A stretch of DNA of 6,397 nt from an uncultured Candidatus Saccharibacteria bacterium (GCA_916049555.1 CAJZIB010000042.1:1-6397), one strand, 5' to 3'. Numbered from the stretch's first letter, positions 1 to 6,350 are shown. Made by a program: numbers and translations. The notes: generated by a model not told the origin, from the sequence alone.

Positions 1-51
1 CAGAAGGTGGACACCAGGTCCTGGCACTCCTGCTCGCTCAGACTCCACCCG
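1..51. other. GC-rich segment of different composition, possible chimeric contig end
   Basis: 32 of the first 50 bases are G or C, against 21 of 60 in bases 61-120, and the change is abrupt near base 51. The stop codon of the adjacent membrane-protein gene (bases 54-52, minus strand) lies exactly at this boundary. No complete gene fits. On the minus strand the frame starting at base 53 reads NGWSLSEQECQDLVSTF, and plus frame 3 is also open; neither is long enough to identify. The simplest reading is foreign or misassembled sequence joined to the end of the contig. A real recombination boundary is the alternative. Confidence 0.55.
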
Positions 52-939
52 TTATCCTAGTAAACCAAATTGATAAACAAACGATGTATTCATCTGGAAA
101 ATCACACGCTTCATGCTCCAGGTTCGTTCAATATAGGTAAATTCTTCAGAGTTTTTATCCAAAATAAAACCATTAATACTGGAAGTGAAGAAATTATTTG
201 CTGATGGCCAGAATGCCTTTTGAATATCAGCTAGCATCACGGTAATTGATAAGACTACCAGAAGAATTGAACTAAATTTTATGATTTTATGCTTTACGTT
301 CTTATTTAGAAAAATAATGATAGTCAGGAGAATCAAAAACTGAACAATATTAGTTAAAGTAAAGGCAAGGCTTCCAATTCCCGCAATCACAAGTAATGCA
401 TAGTCTTTTAGCTCTAGTTTTTTGTCGATCATGCCGGATGCAATTACCCACATTAACATTAACCCAAATTGCGAGAATACATAAGTCTCAAAAATTGAAT
501 TGAAAGCAACTTGGGTAAAAGCAAAGGTCAAAATAATTGTTGCAAGCAAACTTGTCTTCTTGCTAGCCTTTAACTTTTGCATTAACCGATAAAATAATGT
601 TGCACTTAAGGCTCCAATCGCAGCTTCGAAAATCACTGCCGCAACAACCACGCCAGTTAACTTTCCTAGAACTCTTACAAATGGTTGAGTTAGAATTACA
701 AAAAGTGGATGCACCGACGTTCTATAGTGTAGTCCATCTTGCAAAGTCATATCCTGTAGGACTCTAGGAGTATCCCCACCATAGAAAACATCAGTTTCGG
801 TACCGTTAGTTATGAGGTTTACAAAGGATAATAAGAATAAGTTTAGTGCAAAGACCAGTGAAAATATTTTTAAGAACTCTTTTATTCTGTCACCGTGGTT
901 TTTTAGAAAATCCTTCATCTTCACCTTTATGTCTTTCAT
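52..939 (-). CDS. Polytopic membrane protein, possible GT-C-type glycosyltransferase, probably truncated at its C-terminus
   Basis: The 295-residue product has a short basic N-terminus followed by about six or seven hydrophobic segments, roughly at residues 22-44, 97-120, 129-150, 154-171, 178-210 (one long or two short) and 218-239. Between the first two lies a polar loop with GGDTPRV (residues 54-60) and RTSVHPLF (73-80). An acidic residue in the first outer loop followed by an HPL-type motif, plus a later FETY (150-153), recalls the GT39/PMT-like polytopic enzymes that use lipid-linked sugars. This is resemblance by eye, not a family assignment. Such proteins are usually around 450-600 residues, so 295 is short, and the stop falls where base composition changes abruptly; the true C-terminus is probably missing. 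Transcribed after the GT2-GT4 gene with a 29-base gap, so likely the same operon. AAGGA at 953-949 lies 9 bases before the chosen ATG. Met8 (918-916) is a weaker alternative start. Confidence 0.75.
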   Translation of the reverse strand: MKDIKVKMKDFLKNHGDRIKEFLKIFSLVFALNLFLLSFVNLITNGTETDVFYGGDTPRVLQDMTLQDGLHYRTSVHPLFVILTQPFVRVLGKLTGVVVAAVIFEAAIGALSATLFYRLMQKLKASKKTSLLATIILTFAFTQVAFNSIFETYVFSQFGLMLMWVIASGMIDKKLELKDYALLVIAGIGSLAFTLTNIVQFLILLTIIIFLNKNVKHKIIKFSSILLVVLSITVMLADIQKAFWPSANNFFTSSINGFILDKNSEEFTYIERTWSMKRVIFQMNTSFVYQFGLLG

Positions 940-948
940 CTTATTTTT

Positions 949-953
949 TCCTT
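949..953 (-). promoter_or_regulatory. Ribosome binding site of the membrane-protein gene
   Basis: AAGGA on the minus strand, 9 bases before the ATG at 939-937. A second purine-rich stretch, GGAG, lies a little further upstream (958-955). This supports the first ATG over Met8, which has only AAAGGTG very close to it. Confidence 0.55.
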
Positions 954-968
954 ACTCCACCTCTTAAT

Positions 969-3116
969 CTAGAAATCTTCCTTCATCTTTTTAATAAATG
1001 CCTTCCAACTGTGTCTCTCCTCTAGTAATTTCTGAGCTGCCTCCACATAGTTTTCATATTTCTTTGGATTTTTCCTGAAGTCCTTTAGTTTCTTCACGTA
1101 TCCATCAACGTCCCGGATTTCTTTTACCAAGGAACCGGTCTTGCCGTCCTGGATAAACTCATGCACCCCACCATCATTGCTAGCCAAGATTGGTAAACCT
1201 GCTGCTGTTGCTTCCAATATAATATTTGGTACGCCATCCCCCACGCTTGTGTAGAGTAGTATGTCATAGTCATCGGTTGGTATGTTTGAAAAGCCATCAA
1301 AAGCTCCACGATATTTAATTACAGGTACACCATTGAAGAACTCCTTATTAACATCATCAGAAAATGCACCAAACACGTCGATTTGAAATTCATCCGGATT
1401 TAGTTTGTTCGCAATCAACTTAATCATGTCTGGCATTTTTTCTCTCGTTACTCGGCTTGCCCAGAGTACGCGAACTTTTTTATTTGCCTCAGCATGGTGT
1501 ATTTTTTTTACTTCATCCATAATTGGTTGATATTGTACCTTAAACATCTTTTTGTCTAATGCATTTTTCTCAACCGACTCCTCCACGAAAGTTTGATTAT
1601 CGGTAAAAATCTTCTTCACTACTTTATAGACGTCAAAAATGAATGGATCATCGAACGAGAATCTACAAGTAAAGTTACTCTCTGGAATAAAACAAGAAGC
1701 GAACACTGAGACCGTTAATTCATAATGATTCTTAATCAACTCCTGATGTTTATAAGCCCAATCATAGGCATATTCAGAGTTGATGATATGTAATCGCTTA
1801 CATTTTAGCTGTGTGATTACCCTTGATAATAACTCATCCTTTTCATATGGTGGTAAACCATCTGCTAATTTACCAAACTCGATCAAGTCGGTATTCTTTG
1901 GAAGCATCTTAGCCCAAACATTCTTGTTTGGTAGAGTCGTAATCACGGTGAACTTAGAGCCTGGGTGAATTTCCTCAATCGCCTTCATCATATTAAGCAT
2001 CACCTTGTCAGCCCCACCTCTAACTACCCAAGGTACCATGAAAATATAATCCGGCGTATGTGTTACAGATTGAGCAATCTTCAGATAAGTCTCCCCAATA
2101 ATCGATAAGTCACTTGGGTCATAAATCTGAGTGCGCTTCAAAATGAAAGGGTATGGATAAAGCTGGGTTTCAAGCGGATTAATCTTCGCCCATTCTCTCA
2201 CTACAAAGTCAGGAATCTTACTTTGTCGATTTTTCTGATTGAGACTATTTAGAACTTTAAGAGTTAGTTTTGCTGGCGGTGTAATAAAATAATTTAAGAA
2301 ATTATTATCACGGATTTTCTTATATAGCCTGTATCCTTTTCGTTTTATTGAAACTCCAACTGACACATCAGCATGTGTCTCATGACTAAAACCACGTACT
2401 TTATCGAAATCAAAGAATTCCATATATGGGATTATCTGATTCATGCTATTGCTCGATGAAAGACGAGAATTACTAGATCTACGATAAAAGAGAATAGTTT
2501 CTTTGGCAATTAAGTGTTTAATTCCAGCATGCGTGGTTTCTACATTGAAAACATAATCTTCATGGGAATATCCGCCGGTTAAATGTTTATAAGGATGTTT
2601 TAGGATAGTTGAAGTTTTTGCCATTAAAATTGCACACCAACGATTCTCACCTAATAGAACAATCGTATCCTTTTCTACTGGGAGGGTTTCTTTCTGGATC
2701 GTCAGTACATTATTTACTCCTGTGCCAAAAGTCAAAATACCCTCTGGGTGTACGATAACTTCTTCTGTTGCTCCAATCAAAACCCCATATGCAGCTATCA
2801 GCCAGTTGTCAGAAATTAAGTCATCTCCATCTAGAAATGTTATGTATTCGCCTCGTGCCTTTTGTGCTAAAAAGTTACGTGATGGTCCAGGATCACCAAA
2901 ACTATTTTCAAAAATCTCAACACTAGGATTATCCTTATATCTCTGGAAGTAATCCTTAGTAATTTGATCACCATTATCAATATGAATCAATATCTCATAA
3001 CTGATATTTTTTTCTTCAAGCTTTTTGGTTGCCTCCAGGATGCTTCGCATAGTTTTATGGGCAACTAAGCCCTCATTATGCGCGGTTATCGCAACCGTTA
3101 AATCGTACCTCTTCAT
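969..3116 (-). CDS. Two-domain glycosyltransferase, GT2-type domain fused to GT4-type domain
   Basis: A 715-residue protein with no signal peptide or clear membrane segment, so probably cytoplasmic. Residues 5 to about 225 form a GT-A domain: VAITAHNEG near the start, HIDNGD (45-50), GPSRNFLAQKARGEY (77-91), the metal-binding DGDD (96-99) and HEDYVF (185-190), where the ED pair is the usual catalytic-base position. After a linker of uncertain role, residues 356-710 form a GT-B domain: a glycine-rich VVRGGADKVM (364-373), the phosphate-binding pair R555 and K560 in SRVTREKMPD, and DGVPNIILEATAAGLPILAS (627-646). The usual EX7E of GT4 appears here as D627-X7-E635. Two active sites imply two successive sugar transfers by one polypeptide; donor and acceptor cannot be read from sequence. 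First gene of the minus-strand operon, starting only a few bases from its predicted transcription start. No Shine-Dalgarno sequence precedes the ATG. It ends in TAG, 29 bases before the membrane-protein gene. Confidence 0.9.
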   Translation of the reverse strand: MKRYDLTVAITAHNEGLVAHKTMRSILEATKKLEEKNISYEILIHIDNGDQITKDYFQRYKDNPSVEIFENSFGDPGPSRNFLAQKARGEYITFLDGDDLISDNWLIAAYGVLIGATEEVIVHPEGILTFGTGVNNVLTIQKETLPVEKDTIVLLGENRWCAILMAKTSTILKHPYKHLTGGYSHEDYVFNVETTHAGIKHLIAKETILFYRRSSNSRLSSSNSMNQIIPYMEFFDFDKVRGFSHETHADVSVGVSIKRKGYRLYKKIRDNNFLNYFITPPAKLTLKVLNSLNQKNRQSKIPDFVVREWAKINPLETQLYPYPFILKRTQIYDPSDLSIIGETYLKIAQSVTHTPDYIFMVPWVVRGGADKVMLNMMKAIEEIHPGSKFTVITTLPNKNVWAKMLPKNTDLIEFGKLADGLPPYEKDELLSRVITQLKCKRLHIINSEYAYDWAYKHQELIKNHYELTVSVFASCFIPESNFTCRFSFDDPFIFDVYKVVKKIFTDNQTFVEESVEKNALDKKMFKVQYQPIMDEVKKIHHAEANKKVRVLWASRVTREKMPDMIKLIANKLNPDEFQIDVFGAFSDDVNKEFFNGVPVIKYRGAFDGFSNIPTDDYDILLYTSVGDGVPNIILEATAAGLPILASNDGGVHEFIQDGKTGSLVKEIRDVDGYVKKLKDFRKNPKKYENYVEAAQKLLEERHSWKAFIKKMKEDF

Positions 3117-3126
3117 ATTATCTTGT

Positions 3127-3135
3127 ATTATAGCA
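3127..3135 (-). promoter_or_regulatory. Extended -10 promoter for the minus-strand operon, near-leaderless start
   Basis: On the minus strand this reads TGCTATAAT, a perfect extended -10 element, with the hexamer at 3132-3127. The expected transcription start, about 7 bases beyond the hexamer, falls at 3121-3119, two to five bases before the ATG at 3116. No ribosome binding site fits in that space. The 17-base-spaced -35 position (3155-3150, TTATAA) is weak and overlaps the -10 of the opposite promoter. Confidence 0.75.
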
Positions 3136-3147
3136 TAGTGTATCTAA

Positions 3148-3156
3148 TGTTATAAT
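3148..3156 (+). promoter_or_regulatory. Extended -10 promoter for the plus-strand operon, leaderless start
   Basis: Reads TGTTATAAT, a perfect extended -10 element with the hexamer at 3151-3156. Six bases (TAAGAT) separate it from the ATG at 3163, so the standard spacing puts the transcription start on the A of the start codon itself. No ribosome binding site is present upstream, consistent with leaderless translation. A -35 at 17-base spacing (3128-3133, TTATAG) is poor, as is common when the extended -10 is strong. Confidence 0.78.
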
Positions 3157-3162
3157 TAAGAT

Positions 3163-4332
3163 ATGGAAAAAACCACTAAACGGTCATCTACTTCGTCGAG
3201 CATCATTTTAATCCGTAACACGCTTCCTCAAAATTATGGTGGTGGCGAAACTTATCAACTCACTCTTGCCCAGGTTCTGTCTGACCATCATTATCACCCA
3301 ATTATTATGTCATCCTCTTCTCAGCTTCTTGAAGATGCCAAAAAGAAAAAAATTAGCTCTGAAAAAGCCCCCTTTTTAAAAAACCAAAACTGGAGTGGTT
3401 TCAGAAATTTTTTTCTTCCACTCTATATCTTATGGCAACACTACCTCTATTTCTGGTATCTCCATCAATTCAAAAGACTTAATCCTAAAACCGTTATAAT
3501 TGAGTCTCGTGACGATTGGATTGCTGCAACTCTTGCTGCAAAAAAACTCAAGATCCAGATCCTCTGGCTCGATCATATGGATTTTAGAAGTTGGGTTTTA
3601 CAAAATGTTGAGCAAAAATACAAGAATGCTATCGGGAAAAAAATACTCCGCCTTGCTAAATATGCTGACCGTGTAATTTTTATTTCTGATTTTGAAAGAA
3701 ATTATTTTGAAAACTTAATTAAGAAGACTTCAATCAAAAACCTCACGAATTTAGTTACTATCAAAAATGGGGCCATTGATTCATTTTTTAACTACCAAAA
3801 TCAAGTCATAGAAAAAGATTCATTTATCTATCTCGGTCGTCTCGAAGAATACAAGGGAATTAAAGAACTTATTTCTGCCTTTTCTGAAGTTGCCCCAGAT
3901 TTTCCTACTGCCACTCTTCATATTTATGGCACGGGGTCGCTTGCAAATTATTGTGAAGAACGCCAAACGTCTCAGATCATATATCATGGTTTTACCGATA
4001 AGCCTCTAGAAAAAATCGCTACCGCAGAAACTTTTGTTCTAGTCTCCCATATTGAGGGCCTTAGTCTTTCACTGATTGATGCCGCCATGCTCGGAAAACC
4101 GATTATCGCCACCAATATTGACGGTAATCCAGAAGTAGTTCAGCACCAAAAAAATGGAATATTGGTTCCCGTTAAAGATGTCAACTCTATTATGAAAGCC
4201 TTGCGGAAAATGTTAATGAATAAAGAATTAAGAATACAGTATGGTCAAGCCTCAAGAAAAAAATACCTTCAAGATTTTAATTTTCCAAGGACCATAAAAG
4301 AACAGCTAATTCCGATTATTGAAGGAAAATAA
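3163..4332 (+). CDS. GT4-type glycosyltransferase
   Basis: The 389-residue length is normal for a single-domain GT-B enzyme of the GT4 type, a retaining transferase using a nucleotide-sugar donor on the cytoplasmic side. Seen in sequence: the N-terminal glycine-rich loop NYGGGETYQLTLAQ (24-37), an LDHMDF stretch (136-141), FISDFERNYF (173-182), the donor-phosphate-binding R226 and K231 in YLGRLEEYKG (223-232), HIYGTG (253-258), and the C-terminal HIEGLSLSLIDAAMLGKPII (296-315). The usual EX7E is E298-X7-D306, with Asp in the second position. Aromatic-rich residues 81-101 (FFLPLYILWQHYLYFWYL) may be an amphipathic or membrane-touching helix. First gene of the plus-strand operon, with no Shine-Dalgarno sequence and an ATG at the predicted transcription start. 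It ends in TAA one base before the next gene's ATG, suggesting coupled translation. Sugar specificity is unknown. Confidence 0.9.
   Translation: MEKTTKRSSTSSSIILIRNTLPQNYGGGETYQLTLAQVLSDHHYHPIIMSSSSQLLEDAKKKKISSEKAPFLKNQNWSGFRNFFLPLYILWQHYLYFWYLHQFKRLNPKTVIIESRDDWIAATLAAKKLKIQILWLDHMDFRSWVLQNVEQKYKNAIGKKILRLAKYADRVIFISDFERNYFENLIKKTSIKNLTNLVTIKNGAIDSFFNYQNQVIEKDSFIYLGRLEEYKGIKELISAFSEVAPDFPTATLHIYGTGSLANYCEERQTSQIIYHGFTDKPLEKIATAETFVLVSHIEGLSLSLIDAAMLGKPIIATNIDGNPEVVQHQKNGILVPVKDVNSIMKALRKMLMNKELRIQYGQASRKKYLQDFNFPRTIKEQLIPIIEGK
4321..4326 (+). promoter_or_regulatory. Ribosome binding site that decides the start of the GT2 gene
   Basis: GAAGGA lies 7 bases before the ATG at 4334 and sits inside the last codons of the upstream GT4 gene. 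This favours ATG 4334 over the in-frame TTG at 4319, which has no comparable site and would add only MKENK. Confidence 0.75.
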
Positions 4333-4333
4333 A

Positions 4334-5317
4334 ATGTCAAAATCTCCACTCGTCTCCGTTATTGTCCCAACTTATAATAACGAAAAATATCTAGCAAACT
4401 GCATCGACTCTCTTCTGGTGCAGACTTTTCAGGACTTTGAAATCATTGTCGTTGATGATGGTTCCACCGATCAAACCACAAAACTCCTCGAAACCTACAA
4501 GACCAACCCAAGCATTCGAGTCCACAGCCAGCCTAATTCCGGTATCTCTGTCGCCAGAAATCAGGGACTCAAATTGTCCCGTGGCCAGTTTATAAGTTTC
4601 GTGGATAGTGACGATTGTGTCACCCATGATTTTCTTGAAAAACTCATCGCTCCACTCCTCCAAAATCCCAATATCGACATTACCGTCTGTGGTTATCAAG
4701 AAATCTATCAAGATCATAAAATATCGCATCCATTAGATCCTCAAATTATCACTGGCACAGAAGCCACCAAAAACTTTCTTTTAAAGCAACAGGATTTTGA
4801 CATTTTAATCTGGAATAAACTTTGCAGAAAAACCTTATTTGAAAAACACCACATCCTCTATCCAGCCGGCCAGATTCATGAAGACAATCTTACAACCTAT
4901 AAACTTTTTGCTGCAGCTAAGAATATTCAGTATCTAAAAGATGAATTATATTTTTATCAACGAAAAAATTCTTATATCACCAAAAACTTTACCTCGACTG
5001 AAAAAACTTTAAAACGTCTCCAGGCAAAAGAACAAATGGCAGAAGAAGCAAGAAAATATCTCAATACCCCAGATTTTGACCTCGTCTGTGATATCGCAAA
5101 AATCTTAGCCTATTTTGCCTTCATTGATAATTCCATAACCGGCCACATCGAAAAGAGTTATTTTAAGGAATATCGTAAAAAAGCCCTAAAGGCCTTAAAA
5201 TCTAATAGCCAAAATCCCTATCTCACAAACAAACTCCGCCTCTATAATAAACTACTCTCGTCTCCTCTTGGCGCTCTCTATTGGATTTTTCGAAAAATCA
5301 CCCTAAAGAGTATATAA
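4334..5317 (+). CDS. GT2-type family glycosyltransferase
   Basis: A 327-residue protein from the preferred ATG. The N-terminal GT-A domain is textbook: SVIVPTYNNEKYL (8-20), SLLVQTFQDFEIIVVDDGS (26-44), NSGISVARNQGL (68-79), metal-binding DSDD (91-94), then IWNKLCRKTLF (159-169) and IHEDNLTTYKLF (181-192) with E183 and D184 at the catalytic-base position. The remaining 130 or so residues are lysine-rich and helical in character, typical of GT2 enzymes of polysaccharide loci that add one sugar to a lipid-linked chain. No transmembrane helix is evident, so it is probably cytoplasmic or peripheral. Its start lies one base after the upstream stop codon, with the ribosome binding site inside the upstream gene, so the two are likely translationally coupled. 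A TTG at 4319 is a possible but unlikely start. Donor and acceptor are unknown. Confidence 0.92.
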   Translation: MSKSPLVSVIVPTYNNEKYLANCIDSLLVQTFQDFEIIVVDDGSTDQTTKLLETYKTNPSIRVHSQPNSGISVARNQGLKLSRGQFISFVDSDDCVTHDFLEKLIAPLLQNPNIDITVCGYQEIYQDHKISHPLDPQIITGTEATKNFLLKQQDFDILIWNKLCRKTLFEKHHILYPAGQIHEDNLTTYKLFAAAKNIQYLKDELYFYQRKNSYITKNFTSTEKTLKRLQAKEQMAEEARKYLNTPDFDLVCDIAKILAYFAFIDNSITGHIEKSYFKEYRKKALKALKSNSQNPYLTNKLRLYNKLLSSPLGALYWIFRKITLKSI

Positions 5318-5318
5318 T
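5313..5318 (+). promoter_or_regulatory. Possible -10 element of an internal galE promoter
   Basis: TATAAT spans the stop codon of the GT2 gene; a start about 7 bases downstream would give a leader of roughly 24 bases carrying the galE ribosome binding site. There is no TG extension, and the best -35 candidate, TTCGAA at 5289-5294 with an 18-base spacer, matches only 3 of 6 consensus bases. AT-rich sequence can produce this hexamer by chance. Confidence 0.35.
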
Positions 5319-5335
5319 ATAGGAAGGTTATAAAT

Positions 5336-5340
5336 AGGAG
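5336..5340 (+). promoter_or_regulatory. Ribosome binding site of galE
   Basis: AGGAG lies 8 bases before the ATG at 5349, a canonical Shine-Dalgarno arrangement. It contrasts with the leaderless start of the first gene in the same operon. Confidence 0.8.
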
Positions 5341-5348
5341 TTAATAAT

Positions 5349-6350
5349 ATGAAGATTCTCGTCACCGGCGGCACTGGCTATATCGGCTCTCACACCGTTG
5401 TTGAATTACAAAAACAGGGTCACCAAGTTGAAATCCTGGATAATTTATTTAATAGTAAAATCACCGTCCTAGAAAAAATCAATCAACTCACTGGGCAGAC
5501 TCCAGTTTTTCATCAAGTTGACTTACTTGATTATCAAAAAATGCGCGAACTTTTTGCTGCCACTCAGTTTGATGCAGTCATTCATTTTGCCGGACTCAAA
5601 GCTGTTGCTGAATCGATCGAACAGCCACTCCGCTATTATGAAAACAATGTCACCGGCACCCTCAATCTCTTGAAGTGTATGGCCGAATTCAACGTTAATA
5701 AAATTATTTTCTCCTCATCTGCTACTGTTTATGGCAGCCTCAATTCTGGTAGGCTCGATGAGTCCATGACTACCGGCGTTGGTATCACTAACCCTTACGG
5801 TGAAACTAAACACGTCATTGAAAAGATTCTTGAAGCTGAGGCTATTGCCCGCCCAGAACTCTCTGTCGTGATTTTGCGCTACTTTAACCCAGTCGGCGCT
5901 CATGCTTCCGGACTTCTTGGTGAAGATCCAAACGGTATTCCAAACAACCTTATGCCAGTCGTCATGCGTGTTGCCGAAGGTAAAATCAAAGAGCTCCAAG
6001 TCTATGGTGATGATTATGATACTCCAGACGGCACCTGTATCCGTGATTACATTCACGTGGTTGATCTCGCCAAGGGTCATCTCGCCGCTTTGAAAGCCAC
6101 AGAAACTCCAGGCGCCAAGGTTTATAACCTAGGCTCAGGCAAGGGCTCTTCGGTCCTCGAAATCATCAAGGCCTTTGAAGAAGCTAGCGGTAAGCCACTT
6201 GCTCATCGCATCACCGACCGCCGTCCAGGTGATCTAGCTGAAATCTATGCCGATCCAGCGAAGGCCAAGCGCGAACTTGATTGGCAGACTGAGCTCACTG
6301 TAGCAGACGCCATGCGCGATACGATTAATTTTCTTAATCACCAGAATTAA
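5349..6350 (+). CDS. galE: UDP-glucose 4-epimerase
   Basis: Full-length (333 residues; the family is about 330-350), an extended short-chain dehydrogenase/reductase that interconverts UDP-glucose and UDP-galactose through an NAD-bound 4-keto intermediate in the cytoplasm. The Rossmann motif is G7-G10-G13 in TGGTGYIGSH, with D31-N32 closing the second strand. The catalytic set is S124 in FSSSATVYG and Y150/K154 in NPYGETK. LRYFNPVGAH (176-185), the GLLGEDP loop (188-194), CIRDYIHVVDLA (230-241) and RRPGDLAEIYAD (291-302) are all typical of GalE. At the position equivalent to Tyr299 of E. coli and Cys307 of human GALE, which influences acceptance of N-acetylated sugars, there is Ile299. It follows the GT2 gene by 31 bases with its own AGGAG site, and probably supplies galactose-type donors to the glycosyltransferases here. 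Its late part is more GC-rich than the transferase genes (32 of 60 bases in 6241-6300), as expected of a conserved, better-expressed gene. Confidence 0.96.
   Translation: MKILVTGGTGYIGSHTVVELQKQGHQVEILDNLFNSKITVLEKINQLTGQTPVFHQVDLLDYQKMRELFAATQFDAVIHFAGLKAVAESIEQPLRYYENNVTGTLNLLKCMAEFNVNKIIFSSSATVYGSLNSGRLDESMTTGVGITNPYGETKHVIEKILEAEAIARPELSVVILRYFNPVGAHASGLLGEDPNGIPNNLMPVVMRVAEGKIKELQVYGDDYDTPDGTCIRDYIHVVDLAKGHLAALKATETPGAKVYNLGSGKGSSVLEIIKAFEEASGKPLAHRITDRRPGDLAEIYADPAKAKRELDWQTELTVADAMRDTINFLNHQN

Larger units (their letters stand above)
3127..3156. repeat. Imperfect inverted repeat formed by the two divergent promoters
   Basis: The left arm ATTATAGCAT (3127-3136) and right arm ATGTTATAAT (3147-3156) are inverted copies matching at 9 of 10 positions, separated by the 10 bases at 3137-3146. 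Each arm is the extended -10 element of one promoter. The symmetry therefore arises at least partly from two consensus promoters facing away from each other. It could also be an operator for a dimeric regulator, but nothing in the window shows one. Confidence 0.7.

Noticed and set aside
1124..1309. 61-codon open frame on the minus strand.
   Set aside because: It shares the strand but not the frame with the conserved end of the fusion gene; its composition looks like an out-of-frame reading.
1780..1968. 62-codon open frame on the plus strand.
   Set aside because: It is antisense to the GT-B half of the fusion gene and lacks a convincing start site or protein motif.
2722..2952. 76-codon open frame on the plus strand.
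   Set aside because: It is antisense to the GT-A domain of the fusion protein, including its DGDD site; no independent support.
3127..3156. The inverted repeat as a transcription terminator.
   Set aside because: The arms are almost all A/T, there is no T-run, and both flanking genes start here rather than end here.
4319..4333. In-frame TTG as the start of the GT2 gene, overlapping the upstream gene by 14 bases.
   Set aside because: It has no good ribosome binding site, adds only five non-conserved residues, and ATG 4334 has GAAGGA at ideal spacing.
4391..4729. 112-codon open frame on the minus strand.
   Set aside because: It is opposite the DSDD-containing core of the GT2 gene and has no family resemblance of its own.
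5715..6080. 121-codon open frame on the minus strand.
   Set aside because: It lies wholly inside galE, whose catalytic motifs fall in this stretch; the reverse frame shows no recognisable motif and no start signal.
52..6350. Absence of TGA stop codons as a sign of UGA recoding, as in Gracilibacteria or Absconditabacteria.
   Set aside because: No TGA occurs in frame in any gene, and five stops are too few to be informative.
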